Both the position numbers and the translations under genes were made by a program. Source: Streptomyces sp. NRRL S-244 (lineage in GTDB: Bacteria; Actinomycetota; Actinomycetes; Streptomycetales; Streptomycetaceae). Taken from it: DNA of 64,000 nt. The stretch spans positions 1 through 64,000 of the forward strand of contig NZ_JOCX01000008.1 of the NCBI RefSeq assembly GCF_000717915.1, in the 5' to 3' direction. The notes below the pieces were generated by a model. The model was not told the DNA's origin. It was given only the letters and a program-made list of their open reading frames with translations, and did not search any database. Of the stretch, positions 28,826 through 38,213 are shown piece after piece (within the stretch, counting starts at the first letter, position 1; each line of letters starts with the position of its first letter).

Positions 28826-30031
28826 TCATTGAAGCGGGAGGACGGCTGTGACCAGCCAGCCTCCCTCCGGGGCGGGTCCGGCGGTGAGGGAGCCGCCGAG
28901 GGCCTCGGCGCGTTCGGCCATGCCGACGAGGCCGTAGCCGCCGCCCCGGGCGGTTTCGGAGAGGCGGGCCGGGCGGCCTCCGTCGTCGGCGATGCGGACC
29001 TCCAGTCCGGCGGGGACGGTGCGCAGGCCGACGCGGACGGCGGTGGCGGTCGCGGCGTGCTTGCCGATGTTGGTGAGGGCTTCGAGGACGATGCGGTGGG
29101 CGGTGGCGGCGACGTCGCCGGGGAGCCGGTCCGCCAGCCCTTCCTCGACGTACAGGGCGACGGGCGGGCCGGTGGCGGAGAACCGCTGCGTGAGCGTGCG
29201 GATGTCGGCGAGGCCGGCGACGGGCGCGGTGCCGGGCCGGCCTGCTCCCCCGCCCCCTCCCCCGCCCCCTCCCCCGCCTCCGACGCCGGGTGGCTGGTCC
29301 TCGCTCTCGCGGAGGATCTTGACGAGGCGGCGCATGGAGCCCAGGGCCTCGTCCCCGGCGGTCTCGATGCGGCCGAAGATCTCGGCGGCCCGTTCGGCGG
29401 AGACCTGGGTGAAGTGGGCGGCGCGGGCCTCCACGACGATGCCGGTGACGTGGTGGGCGACGAGGTCGTGGAGCTCGCGGGCGAGCTCCAGGCGTTCCGC
29501 GGTGCGTACGGCGCGCAGCTCGCGCACGCGCTGGACGGACTGCAGGCGCAGCAGGAGCGAGTACGCGCCGACGACGACGGCCAGGACGGAGAACAGGAGC
29601 GTGAACCGGCCGGGGTTGGTGTCGCGGACGGGGACGGCCATGCAGCCGAGGCCGAGGAGGGGGCCGAGGACGGCTGCGGTGCGGGCGGGGGCGCGGAGCA
29701 GCACCTGGGAGAGGAGGACGAGGAGGGCGATGGCCTCGCCGCCGCCCCAGACGACGAGGGGGTGGTTGCCGAAGATGAGCAGGAGGGTGACGGTCCAGGT
29801 GACGGCGGCGGCGAACCAGGCGCGGGCGAGGAGGGGGATCGCGGGCCAGGGCGCCGCGCTGAGGCAGACGAGGATGCCGGAGATCCACACGGCGGCGTGC
29901 GGGAGGCTGGGCTGGCGGGCGAGGACGACGCCCTCGAAGGTGACGAGGGCGAGCAGGACGAGGGAGAGGGTGAGCCGGACCCCGTCGGCGGCGTGGGGGT
30001 GGCGCCGGGCCCAGGTGGCGAGCGGGCTCAC
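28826..30031 (-). CDS. Sensor histidine kinase, NarL-partner type
   Basis: 401 residues. The start GTG at 30031 overlaps the stop of the response regulator (GTGA). The N-terminal half has about six membrane segments with little extracellular sequence. The HisKA_3 box is ELARELHDLVAHHVTGIVV with the phospho-His in LHDL. The ATPase domain has ALTNIGKHA (N box) and DDGGRPAR...GGYGLVGM (G boxes). A run of 12 Gly plus flanking Pro/Gly links DHp and ATPase domains and is encoded by 12-base tandem repeats. The signal is unknown; lack of a large sensor domain suggests membrane or envelope sensing. Confidence 0.92.
   Translation of the reverse strand: MSPLATWARRHPHAADGVRLTLSLVLLALVTFEGVVLARQPSLPHAAVWISGILVCLSAAPWPAIPLLARAWFAAAVTWTVTLLLIFGNHPLVVWGGGEAIALLVLLSQVLLRAPARTAAVLGPLLGLGCMAVPVRDTNPGRFTLLFSVLAVVVGAYSLLLRLQSVQRVRELRAVRTAERLELARELHDLVAHHVTGIVVEARAAHFTQVSAERAAEIFGRIETAGDEALGSMRRLVKILRESEDQPPGVGGGGGGGGGGGGAGRPGTAPVAGLADIRTLTQRFSATGPPVALYVEEGLADRLPGDVAATAHRIVLEALTNIGKHAATATAVRVGLRTVPAGLEVRIADDGGRPARLSETARGGGYGLVGMAERAEALGGSLTAGPAPEGGWLVTAVLPLQ
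29247..29282 (+). repeat. 12-base tandem repeat encoding the kinase poly-Gly linker
   Basis: Three 12-base units of CCCCCGCCCCCT type (29247-29258, 29259-29270, 29271-29282, the last diverged). The unit length is a multiple of three, so copy-number change would lengthen or shorten the linker without a frameshift. Confidence 0.8.
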
Positions 30032-30684
30032 GTCGGGGGCGCGGCCAGGCCGGATTCCCAGGCCCAGGCGGCGATTTCGACGCGGTTGCGGGCGTCGAGT
30101 TTGGTCTGGACGTTGGCCAGGTGGGTTTTGACCGTGGACAGGGAGACGAACAGCTCTCCCGCGATCTCGGCGTTCGTACGGCCGCGGGCGACGCACCGTA
30201 CGACGTCCTGTTCGCGGTCCGTCAGGGGCTCGGAGGGGCGGCGGGCGGCCTGGGCGCCGGTGGCGCGGGGCGCCATGTCGCGCAGCAGCCGTACCGTGAT
30301 GGCGGGTGACACGAGGGAGTCGCCGACGGCCGCCGCGCGGACCGCCTCAACCAGCATCGCGGGGCTGGCGTCTTTCAGGAGGAAGCCCGATGCTCCTCCG
30401 TGGAGCGCGGCGTGGACGTACTCGTCGAGGTCGAAGGTGGTGACGATCACGATGCGCGGACCGTCCCGGTCGGCGAGTCTCCGGGTGACTTCGAGGCCGT
30501 CGAGCTTCGGCATGCGGATGTCGAGGAGGAGGACGTCCGGCCGGTGTGCGGCGACGGCCGCGAGCGCCGCCTCGCCGTCGGCGGCGTCGGCGACGACCTC
30601 GATGTCCGGCTGGCTCTCGAGGATCATCCGGAAGCCGGTCCTGACCATCTCCTGGTCGTCGGCGATGACCACTCTGATCGCCAT
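30028..30684 (-). CDS. LuxR/NarL-family response regulator
   Basis: 218 residues. The receiver domain starts IRVVIADDQEMVRTGF and has phospho-acceptor Asp in LLLDIRMPKLDG, VTTFDLDEYV and the conserved Lys in FLLKDASP. The C-terminal GerE helix-turn-helix is LTDREQDVVRCVARGRTNAEIAGELFVSLSTVKTHLANV. The start is ATG at 30684 with GGGGCAGGCAG upstream. It is the first gene of the operon, coupled to its cognate kinase by a GTGA overlap. Targets are not evident from the window. Confidence 0.94.
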   Translation of the reverse strand: MAIRVVIADDQEMVRTGFRMILESQPDIEVVADAADGEAALAAVAAHRPDVLLLDIRMPKLDGLEVTRRLADRDGPRIVIVTTFDLDEYVHAALHGGASGFLLKDASPAMLVEAVRAAAVGDSLVSPAITVRLLRDMAPRATGAQAARRPSEPLTDREQDVVRCVARGRTNAEIAGELFVSLSTVKTHLANVQTKLDARNRVEIAAWAWESGLAAPPT

Positions 30685-30827
30685 GCGCTGCCTGCCCCAC
30701 TGTCGACCGCTGCCTGTGCCCTCCCATGGGACCGGCGGGCACGCCGGCCCGCAACCGGGCGGGGCCGGGCCGGCGGGGTGCCGGCCGTGTGCCACTGCGG
30801 CCGACCTTACGCACGTACGGCGGCCGG

Positions 30828-30874
30828 CGCCTCGTCCTTCCGGCCCGGGTGCACTGGGCCGGAAGGACGAGGCG
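30828..30874. terminator. Terminator between trypsin and the two-component operon
   Basis: CGCCTCGTCCTTCCGGCCC (30828-30846), a 9-base loop and GGGCCGGAAGGACGAGGCG (30856-30874) form a perfect 19-bp stem beyond the trypsin stop on the minus strand. Confidence 0.85.
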
Positions 30875-30934
30875 GAAGGGGCTCAAGGAGCGCAAGGAGC
30901 GCGCGGAGAGCAGGGAACGCCGGGGGCGCTGGGC

Positions 30935-31774
<840 letters not shown>

Positions 31775-31839
31775 TCACACCCACTCCTCGCCGGACATCA
31801 AGAACGCGTTTTCGGACAATCAGCGGCGCGGGGGGCGGC

Positions 31840-32757
31840 ATGACGCGGAACGGTCGGCGCACCAGCCCCGTCGAGCACGGATTTCCGCATCTCGACACCG
31901 TCCGCGCCGCGGTCACCGCCCTGTTCCGGCGGCTGTCGTACGAGGGGATCCGGACCTACGACACGAGCTTCTCCCCCGCCGACGCCGCCTTCGCCGCCGA
32001 CGAGGACCTCCACCTCGGCGCGCACCGCGTGGCCTCCGCGATCGTGGGCGCGCTGCGGCTGCCCGACGCCCGGATGGTGGTCTGCTTCCGGGCGATGGAG
32101 CAGGCGGCCACCGTCGAACTGGCCGCGGGGCCCGAGTACTTCATCGAGGTCAACGACCGCTTCCGCACCCACCGCCGGGATCTGGCGGCCGCCCTGGCGC
32201 ACGAGGTCACGCACGTCCTGCTGCACCGGCTGGACCTGCGCTTCCCGGCCACCGCCGACAACGAGATCCTCACCGACACCGCCGCCGCCTACCTCGGAGT
32301 CGGCTGGCTGCTCCTCGACGCCTACCGCGAGGACGAGCTCACCCACCAGAAGCTCGGCTACCTCACCCCCGAGGAGTTCGGCTACGTCCTCGCCCGGCGC
32401 GCCCTGCTGCTCGGCGAGGACCTCTCCGCCTGGTTCACCAGCCCGCAGGCGTACGAGGCGTACGTGCGCGGCCGCGCGCTCGCCGAGCGGGAGCTGCACC
32501 GGGCCCCCCTGGCGGCCGCGGACCGCGCCGAGCGGCGCCGCTACGCCCGGGACCGGCGGGCGGGCGCCGCCGCGCCGGGGGCCTCGTACCGCTTCGAACC
32601 GGACCCGGCGGGGACGGGGACAGGGGCGGGGACGGGGACCGGGACGCGGGTGAGCTTCCCGTGCCCGGTGTGCGGGCAGCGGCTGCGGCTGCCCTTGCGC
32701 GGGCCGGTGCGCGCCCGGTGCGGGCTGTGCCGCACGGTGCTGGAGTGCGACACCTGA
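31840..32757 (+). CDS. Putative metallopeptidase with C-terminal zinc ribbon
   Basis: 305 residues, no named family recognised. A gluzincin-like LAHEVTHVLLHRL (HExxH) sits near residue 125, followed by NEILTDTAAAYLGVGWLLLDAY, where E or D residues ~25-30 on could be the third ligand. Arg-rich helices follow, then a Gly/Thr repeat (GTGTGAGTGTGT). The last 35 residues hold a CPVCGQ...CGLC...C zinc ribbon. No signal peptide. The fold suggests a cytoplasmic zinc peptidase or inactive relative. The start is ATG at 31840 behind GGGGGGC. It stands alone and divergent from the trypsin gene. Confidence 0.7.
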   Translation: MTRNGRRTSPVEHGFPHLDTVRAAVTALFRRLSYEGIRTYDTSFSPADAAFAADEDLHLGAHRVASAIVGALRLPDARMVVCFRAMEQAATVELAAGPEYFIEVNDRFRTHRRDLAAALAHEVTHVLLHRLDLRFPATADNEILTDTAAAYLGVGWLLLDAYREDELTHQKLGYLTPEEFGYVLARRALLLGEDLSAWFTSPQAYEAYVRGRALAERELHRAPLAAADRAERRRYARDRRAGAAAPGASYRFEPDPAGTGTGAGTGTGTRVSFPCPVCGQRLRLPLRGPVRARCGLCRTVLECDT

Positions 32758-32896
32758 CCGGGGGCCGGGTCCGGGGTCGGGGTCGCGTCCGGGGCTCGGC
32801 GAACGCGGCGGGGACGAGGGACAAGTTGTCGGGCTGAGAGCGGTTCAAAGCACGGCCGGTGTGGGTAGTCATATCCCATCGCACGAGTGAAGGATC

Positions 32897-32930
32897 CGGC
32901 CCCGACCCCCCCGCCAGGGGGCCGGGGCCG
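32897..32930. terminator. Terminator between the metallopeptidase-like gene and the SDR operon
   Basis: CGGCCCCGACCCCC (32897-32910) and GGGGGCCGGGGCCG (32917-32930): a 14-bp stem with one mismatch and a 6-base loop, between convergent genes. Confidence 0.7.
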
Positions 32931-32971
32931 TTCCTGCGTCACGGCCCCGGCGCGGCCCCGCCCGGCCCCGG

Positions 32972-33880
32972 TTACTCCGCCCCGTAGACCGGGTGCGGGG
33001 GTTCGGATTCCGCGAGGAGTTTCGTGGCCGCCTCGCCCGCCTCCGTCGGGGTCCAGCGGGCTCCGCGGTCCGCCGTCGGGCCCGGGCGCCAGCCCTCCAT
33101 CACCGTGATCCGGCCTCCCTCCGCCTCGAAGACCCTGCCCGTGACCCCCGCCGAGGCGTCCGAGCCCAGCCACACCACCAGCGGCGACACGTTCTCCGGG
33201 GCCATCGCGTCGAAGGCCCCCTCCCCCGGCTCCGCCATCGTCTCCGCGAACGTCCGCTCCGTCATCCGCGTCCGCGCCGCCGGCGCGATCGCGTTGACCT
33301 GGACCCCGTACCGGGCCATCTCCGCCGCCGCGACCAGCGTCATGCCGAGGATGCCGGCCTTCGCCGCGCTGTAGTTCCCCTGCCCGACCGAGCCCAGCAG
33401 GCCCGCCCCCGACGAGGTGTTGACCACCCGCGCCGCCACCGCCCGGCCCGCCTTCGCCTCCGCCCGCCAGTGCGCGGCCGCGTACTTGAGCGGCAGGAAG
33501 TGCCCCTTCAGGTGCACCCGCATCACCGCGTCCCAGTCCGCCTCCTCCAGGTTCACCAGCATCCGGTCCCGCAGGAACCCGGCGTTGTTGACCAGCGTGT
33601 CCAGCCGGCCGAACGCCGACAGGGCCGCCCCGACCAGCGAGGACGCACCCTCCGGGGACGCGATGTCCTTGCCGTGCGCCACCGCCTGGCCGCCCAGCGC
33701 CCGGATCTCCGCGACCACCTGCCCGGCCGGGCTGTCCTCCCCCGGCTGCCCGTCCAGGCCCACCCCGAGGTCGTTGACCACGACCTTGGCCCCCTCGGCC
33801 GCGAAGGCCAGCGCGTGGGCCCTGCCCAGCCCCCGCCCCGCGCCCGTCACGATGACCACTCGACCCTCGGCAAGTCCCAT
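32972..33880 (-). CDS. Short-chain dehydrogenase of the HIP/steroid cluster (Rv3548c-like)
   Basis: 302-residue SDR. NAD(P) site TGAGRGLGRAHA, NNAG (VNNAGFLRDRM), and catalytic Ser/Tyr/Lys in NTSSGAGLLG and YSAAKAG. It has the longer C-terminal region of the Rv3548c type (family ~304 residues), with a tail TPTEAGEAATKLLAES. The start is ATG at 33880 after AAGGAGAGCTGAG. It lies one base after the stop of the next SDR gene, in the same operon, facing echA20 as in mycobacteria. Its exact step in ring C/D degradation is not known to me. Confidence 0.82.
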   Translation of the reverse strand: MGLAEGRVVIVTGAGRGLGRAHALAFAAEGAKVVVNDLGVGLDGQPGEDSPAGQVVAEIRALGGQAVAHGKDIASPEGASSLVGAALSAFGRLDTLVNNAGFLRDRMLVNLEEADWDAVMRVHLKGHFLPLKYAAAHWRAEAKAGRAVAARVVNTSSGAGLLGSVGQGNYSAAKAGILGMTLVAAAEMARYGVQVNAIAPAARTRMTERTFAETMAEPGEGAFDAMAPENVSPLVVWLGSDASAGVTGRVFEAEGGRITVMEGWRPGPTADRGARWTPTEAGEAATKLLAESEPPHPVYGAE

Positions 33881-33881
33881 C

Positions 33882-34646
33882 TCAGCTCTCCTTGTTGACC
33901 GTTGCCGCATCCAGAAACGCCGGGCGCTCCCCGCCCCCGTGCACGAGCAGGCTCGCCCCGCTGACATACCCCGCCCGGCCGGAGGCCAGAAACACCGCCG
34001 CCGCCCCGACGTCCGAGGGATCCGCCAGCCTGCCCAGCGGAACCGTCGCCCCGACGGCCGCGATCCCCGCCTCGTCCCCGTAGTGCAGGTGCGCCAGTTC
34101 GGTCCGCACCATGCCCAGGACCAGCGAGTTCACCCGTACCTCGGGCGCCCACTCCACGGCCATGGACCGGGCCAGGCTCTCCAGCCCCGCCTTCGCCGCC
34201 CCGTACGCCGCCGTCCCGGGCGATGGCCGGGTTCCGCTGACGCTGCCGATCATCACCACCGAGCCGCGCGTCTCGCGCAGCCGCGGGTACGCCGCCAGCG
34301 AGGCCGTCATCGGGGCGAGCAGGTTCAGCTCGACGACCCGTGCGTGCCGCTGTGCCCCGCCCTCCCCCAGCAGCCGGTACGGGGTCCCGCCCGCGTTGTT
34401 GACCAGGCAGTCGAGCTGCCCGTACCGGCCCTCGACCGCCGCGAAGAACTCCTCGACGGCGGCCGGATCGCGCAGGTCCAGCGCGGCGAACGAAGCCGTG
34501 CGCCCGTCCGCGGACACCGGTTCCACGGGCGGGCGGCGGGCGCAGACGACGACCTCCGCGCCCGCTTCGAGGAACGACCGGGCGATGCCGGCGCCGACGC
34601 CGCGGGTTCCGCCGGTGACGACGACAACCCTCCCGTCGAGCTCCAT
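33882..34646 (-). CDS. Short-chain dehydrogenase of the HIP/steroid cluster (Rv3549c-like)
   Basis: 254-residue SDR with TGGTRGVGAGIA, VNNAGGTPYR and YGAAKAGLES (catalytic Tyr/Lys). The start is ATG at 34646. Length and position match Rv3549c, which also lies divergent from echA20 in Mycobacterium tuberculosis. It is the first gene of a two-gene operon with the downstream SDR. A strong dyad (34652-34692) begins 6 bases upstream of its start, so expression is probably repressed by KstR2. Confidence 0.82.
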   Translation of the reverse strand: MELDGRVVVVTGGTRGVGAGIARSFLEAGAEVVVCARRPPVEPVSADGRTASFAALDLRDPAAVEEFFAAVEGRYGQLDCLVNNAGGTPYRLLGEGGAQRHARVVELNLLAPMTASLAAYPRLRETRGSVVMIGSVSGTRPSPGTAAYGAAKAGLESLARSMAVEWAPEVRVNSLVLGMVRTELAHLHYGDEAGIAAVGATVPLGRLADPSDVGAAAVFLASGRAGYVSGASLLVHGGGERPAFLDAATVNKES

Positions 34647-34651
34647 AGGCT

Positions 34652-34692
34652 GCTACCTTCCTCACCTAACAAATGTTTGGTGGAAAGGTAGC
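34652..34692. promoter_or_regulatory. Candidate KstR2 operator 1 (SDR/echA20 divergent promoter)
   Basis: Core CACCTAACAAATGTTTGGTG (34663-34682) is an 8-of-10 paired dyad containing AACAAATGTTTGGT, two mismatches from the published KstR2 motif AnCAAGnnCTTGnT. Outer arms GCTACCTT (34652-34659) and AAGGTAGC (34685-34692) extend the symmetry to 41 bases. It lies between the two divergent start codons. Confidence 0.65.
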
Positions 34693-34702
34693 TGATCCTC
34701 TC

Positions 34703-35476
34703 ATGGGTGTCTCCACCTCAAGCCCCGACAAGGGCGTCGCACTGGTCACGGTCGATTTCCCGCCCGTCAACGCCCTTCCCGTACAGGGCTGGTACGAGCT
34801 CGCCGACGCCCTGCGCGCCGCCGGCCGCGACCCCGGGACCCGGTGCGTCGTCCTGGCCGCCGAGGGCCGCGGCTTCAACGCAGGCGTCGACATCAAGGAG
34901 ATGCAGCGCGACACCGGCCACGGGGCCCTCATCGGCGCCAACCGCGGCTGCTACGAGGCCTTCGCCGCCGTGTACGAGTGCGAGGTGCCCGTCGTCGCGG
35001 CCGTGCACGGGTTCTGCCTGGGCGGCGGCATCGGCCTCGTCGGCAACGCCGACGCGATCGTGGCCAGCGAGGACGCGGCCTTCGGGCTCCCCGAGCTCGA
35101 CCGGGGCGCGCTCGGCGCCGCCACCCACCTCGCCCGCCTGGTCCCGCAGCACCTGATGCGCGCCCTCTACTACACCTCCCGCACCGCGACCGCCGCCGAA
35201 CTGCACGCGCACGGCTCGGTGTGGAAGGTGGTCCCGCGGGCGGAGCTGCGGGACGCGGCGCTGGAGCTGGCCGCCGAGATCGCGCGGAAGGACGGCTACC
35301 TGATCCGGCTGGCCAAGGCGGCCATCAACGGCATCGACCCCGTCGACGTACGGCGCAGCTACCGCTTCGAGCAGGGGTTCACCTTCGAGGCCAACCTCAG
35401 CGGGGTCGCCGACCGGGTCCGCGACACCTTCGGAGAGTCCGCGGCGGGAGCGACCGCGGGGAAGGAGCGCTCGTGA
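34703..35476 (+). CDS. echA20: Enoyl-CoA hydratase-family enzyme EchA20
   Basis: 257-residue crotonase-fold enzyme. The start is ATG at 34703. An in-frame ATG at 34673 falls inside the operator and is rejected. Oxyanion-hole segments are GRGFNAGVDIKEM and FCLGGGIGLVGNADAIVA; the C-terminus has KAAINGID. By order (SDR, SDR, divergent echA20, ipdA, ipdB, ipdC) it is the EchA20 orthologue, which opens ring D of the steroid-derived CoA thioester by hydrolysis. Its stop overlaps the ipdA GTG. Assignment rests on context as much as sequence. Confidence 0.82.
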   Translation: MGVSTSSPDKGVALVTVDFPPVNALPVQGWYELADALRAAGRDPGTRCVVLAAEGRGFNAGVDIKEMQRDTGHGALIGANRGCYEAFAAVYECEVPVVAAVHGFCLGGGIGLVGNADAIVASEDAAFGLPELDRGALGAATHLARLVPQHLMRALYYTSRTATAAELHAHGSVWKVVPRAELRDAALELAAEIARKDGYLIRLAKAAINGIDPVDVRRSYRFEQGFTFEANLSGVADRVRDTFGESAAGATAGKERS

Positions 35477-36324
35477 CCGACAAGACGATGACCCCCGAAG
35501 AGGTGGTCGGGCAGCTGCGCAGCGGGATGACCCTCGGCATCGGCGGCTGGGGATCGCGGCGCAAGCCGATGGCCCTGGTGCGGGCACTGCTCCGGTCCGA
35601 GATCACCGATCTCACCGTGGTCTCGTACGGCGGCCCCGACGTCGGCGTGCTCGCGGCCGCCGGCCGGATCCGCCGGCTCGTCGCCCCCTTCGCCACCCTC
35701 GACTCGATCCCGCTGGAGCCGCACTTCCGGGCCGGCCGCGAGAGCGGCGCCTTCACCCTCACCGAGTACGACGAGGCCATGTTCATGTGGGGCCTGCACG
35801 CCGCCGCCAACCGGCTCCCCTTCCTCCCCGTCCGCGCCGGCCTCGGCTCCGACGTCATGCGGGTCAATCCCGAGCTGCGGACCGTCACCTCCCCCTACGC
35901 CGACGGCGAGGAGCTCGTCGCCGTCCCCGCCCTGCGGATGGACGCCGCCCTCGTCCACCTCAACCGCGCCGACCGCCTCGGCAACGCCCAGTACCTGGGC
36001 CCGGACCCGTACTTCGACGACCTCTTCTGCGAGGCCGCCGACGCCGCGTACGTGTCCTGCGAGCAGCTCGTGGAGACCGCCGAGCTCTCCAAGGCCGGGC
36101 CCCCGCAGTCCCTGCTGGTCAGCCGGCACTCCGTCACGGGCGTCGTCGAGACCCCGAACGGCGCGCACTTCACCTCCTGCGCCCCCGACTACGGGCGCGA
36201 CGAGGCCTTCCAGAAGCTGTACGCGGCCACCTCCTGGCCGGAGTTCTCCGCCCGCTTCCTCTCCGGTGGCAGCGAGCACGCCTACCAGTCGGCCGTCCGG
36301 GCCTGGCACGAGGAGCAGCGGTGA
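35473..36324 (+). CDS. ipdA: CoA-transferase-fold hydrolase alpha subunit IpdA
   Basis: 283 residues of the class I CoA-transferase alpha fold, beginning MTPEEVVGQLRSGMTLGIGGWGSRRKPMALVRALL. With IpdB it forms the heteromeric ring-C-cleaving hydrolase of HIP degradation (COCHEA-CoA hydrolase in M. tuberculosis and Rhodococcus). LTEYDEAMFMWGL (E98, E101) is the region where the catalytic Glu is expected. The start GTG at 35473 overlaps the echA20 stop (GTGA), and the stop overlaps the ipdB start the same way, so subunit synthesis is coupled. Confidence 0.86.
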   Translation: MTDKTMTPEEVVGQLRSGMTLGIGGWGSRRKPMALVRALLRSEITDLTVVSYGGPDVGVLAAAGRIRRLVAPFATLDSIPLEPHFRAGRESGAFTLTEYDEAMFMWGLHAAANRLPFLPVRAGLGSDVMRVNPELRTVTSPYADGEELVAVPALRMDAALVHLNRADRLGNAQYLGPDPYFDDLFCEAADAAYVSCEQLVETAELSKAGPPQSLLVSRHSVTGVVETPNGAHFTSCAPDYGRDEAFQKLYAATSWPEFSARFLSGGSEHAYQSAVRAWHEEQR

Positions 36325-37094
36325 GCACAGCGGGTGCAGCGGGTGCAGTGGGGGCGGCGGGCACGGCGGCGGAGGTCTCCCGGGCGGAGTACTGCGTGAT
36401 CGCCTGCGCCGAGGCCTGGCGGGACAACGGGGAGGTGCTCGCCAGTCCGATGGGCCTGATCCCGTCCTTCGGGGCCCGGCTGGCGAAGCGGACCTTCTCC
36501 CCCGATCTCCTGCTGACCGACGGCGAAGCCCTGCTCGTCGGTCTCGACGGGGAGACGGAGGGCTGGCTCCCGTACCGGCGCCACCTCACGATGGTCACCG
36601 GCGGGCGGCGGCACGTGATGATGGGCGCCAGCCAGATCGACCGCTTCGGCAACCAGAACATCTCCTGCATCGGCGACTGGGCGCGGCCCGCCCGCCAGCT
36701 CCTCGGGGTGCGCGGCGCGCCCGTCAACACGCTGAACAATCCGGTGAGTTACTGGATCCCGAGGCATTCGCCGCGGGTGTTCGTCGAGCGTGTCGACATG
36801 GTGAGCGGGGTGGGCTACGACCGGGCCGGGGCGGCCGGGGTGACCCGCTTCCACCGGCTCCCGCGGGTGGTCAGCGATCTCGGCGTCTTCGACTTCGCCG
36901 GCCCGGACCACTCGATGCGCCTGGCCTCCGTGCACCCGGGCGTCACCGTCGAACAGGTCCGGGCGGCCACCGGGTTCGAGCCGGCGGTCACCGGCGAGGT
37001 CCCGTACACGCGGGAGCCGACCGCCGAGGAGCTGCGGCTGATCCGAGAGGTGATCGACCCGAAGGGGCTGCGCGACCGGGAAGTGCGGGCCTGA
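36321..37094 (+). CDS. ipdB: CoA-transferase-fold hydrolase beta subunit IpdB
   Basis: 257 residues, class I CoA-transferase beta fold. After an Ala/Gly-rich start it has RAEYCVIACAEAWRDNGEVLASPMGLIPSFGARLAK, a central GASQIDRFGNQNISCIG, and a C-terminal VTGEVPYTREPTAEELRLIREVIDPKGLRD. It lacks the usual catalytic SENG/Glu context of true CoA transferases, in line with IpdAB acting as a hydrolase. The start GTG at 36321 overlaps the ipdA stop. Confidence 0.86.
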   Translation: MSTAGAAGAVGAAGTAAEVSRAEYCVIACAEAWRDNGEVLASPMGLIPSFGARLAKRTFSPDLLLTDGEALLVGLDGETEGWLPYRRHLTMVTGGRRHVMMGASQIDRFGNQNISCIGDWARPARQLLGVRGAPVNTLNNPVSYWIPRHSPRVFVERVDMVSGVGYDRAGAAGVTRFHRLPRVVSDLGVFDFAGPDHSMRLASVHPGVTVEQVRAATGFEPAVTGEVPYTREPTAEELRLIREVIDPKGLRDREVRA

Positions 37095-37098
37095 GGGG

Positions 37099-38184
37099 AT
37101 GGCGACGGCGATGGCGGTACGGACGGCATTCACCGAACTGGTCGGTGTCGAGCACCCGATCGTGCAGACGGGCATGGGCTGGGTGGCCGGCCCGCGGCTG
37201 GTGTCGGCCGCCGCGAACGCGGGCGCCCTGGGCATCCTGGCCTCGGCGACGATGACCGTGGACGAGCTGCGCGCGGCGGTCCGCGAGGTCCGGTCCCGTA
37301 CGCAGGCCCCGTTCGGGGTGAACCTGCGCGCGGACGCGGGGGACGCCGCCGAGCGGGTCCGGCTGATCATCGACGAGGGCGTACGGGTGGCCTCGTTCGC
37401 GCTCGCCCCGTCGAAGGAGCTGATCGCCCGGCTCAAGGACGCGGGCGTGGTGGTGATCCCCTCGATCGGGGCCCGCCGGCACGCCGAGAAGGTCGCGGCC
37501 TGGGGGGCCGACGCGGTGATCGTGCAGGGCGGCGAGGGCGGCGGGCACACCGGGGACGTGGCCACGACGGTGCTGCTGCCGCAGGTGGTCGACGCGGTGG
37601 ACATCCCGGTGGTCGCGGCGGGCGGCTTCCACGACGGCCGCGGCCTGGTCGCCGCGCTGTCGTACGGGGCCGCGGGCATCGCCATGGGCACCCGCTTCCT
37701 GCTGACCTCGGACTCCACCGTCCCGGACGCGGTCAAGGCGCGGTACCTGGCGGCCGGGGTCAAGGACGTCACGGTCACGACGGCCGTGGACGGGCTGCCG
37801 CACCGGATGCTCCGCACCGAACTCGTCGCGTCCCTGGAGCGGGCCGGCCGTACGCGGGCGCTGGCCCGGGCGGTCCGGCACGCGGCCGCCTTCCGCAGGC
37901 TGTCGGGCCTGTCCTGGCCGCAGATGGTGCGCGACGGCCTCGCGATGAAACACGGCAAGGACCTGTCCTGGAGCCAGGTCCTGCTCGCCGCGAACACCCC
38001 CATGCTCCTCAAGGCGTCCATGGTCGAGGGCCGTACGGACCTCGGCGTCATGGCATCGGGCCAGGTCGCGGGGGTGATCGAGGATCTGCCGTCCTGTGCG
38101 GAGCTCGTCGCCCGCGTCATGGCCGAGGCACACGGTGTGCTCGCACGCCTGCAGTCGCTCGACGCCCTGCCACCACCAGGGTGA
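37099..38184 (+). CDS. ipdC: FMN-dependent nitronate-monooxygenase-family enzyme IpdC
   Basis: 361 residues of the NMO/2-nitropropane dioxygenase TIM-barrel family. Blocks: VEHPIVQTGMGWVAGPRLVSAAANAGALG, PFGVNLR, VQGGEGGGHTGDV, VVAAGGFHDGRGL and GIAMGTRFLLT (FMN phosphate binding). By position after ipdAB it matches IpdC (Rv3553), needed for a reductive step in HIP-CoA degradation; it is not expected to act on nitroalkanes. The start is ATG at 37099 directly behind GAGGGG; ATG 37111 is an alternative with better spacing. It is the last gene of the echA20 operon. Confidence 0.84.
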   Translation: MATAMAVRTAFTELVGVEHPIVQTGMGWVAGPRLVSAAANAGALGILASATMTVDELRAAVREVRSRTQAPFGVNLRADAGDAAERVRLIIDEGVRVASFALAPSKELIARLKDAGVVVIPSIGARRHAEKVAAWGADAVIVQGGEGGGHTGDVATTVLLPQVVDAVDIPVVAAGGFHDGRGLVAALSYGAAGIAMGTRFLLTSDSTVPDAVKARYLAAGVKDVTVTTAVDGLPHRMLRTELVASLERAGRTRALARAVRHAAAFRRLSGLSWPQMVRDGLAMKHGKDLSWSQVLLAANTPMLLKASMVEGRTDLGVMASGQVAGVIEDLPSCAELVARVMAEAHGVLARLQSLDALPPPG

Positions 38185-38213
38185 CCCTCCTTCTCCGTTG
38201 CAGGAGCAGCCAG

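Noticed and set aside
34673..34702. ATG 34673 as start of echA20
   Set aside because: It falls in the centre of the operator dyad and adds residues not typical of the family.
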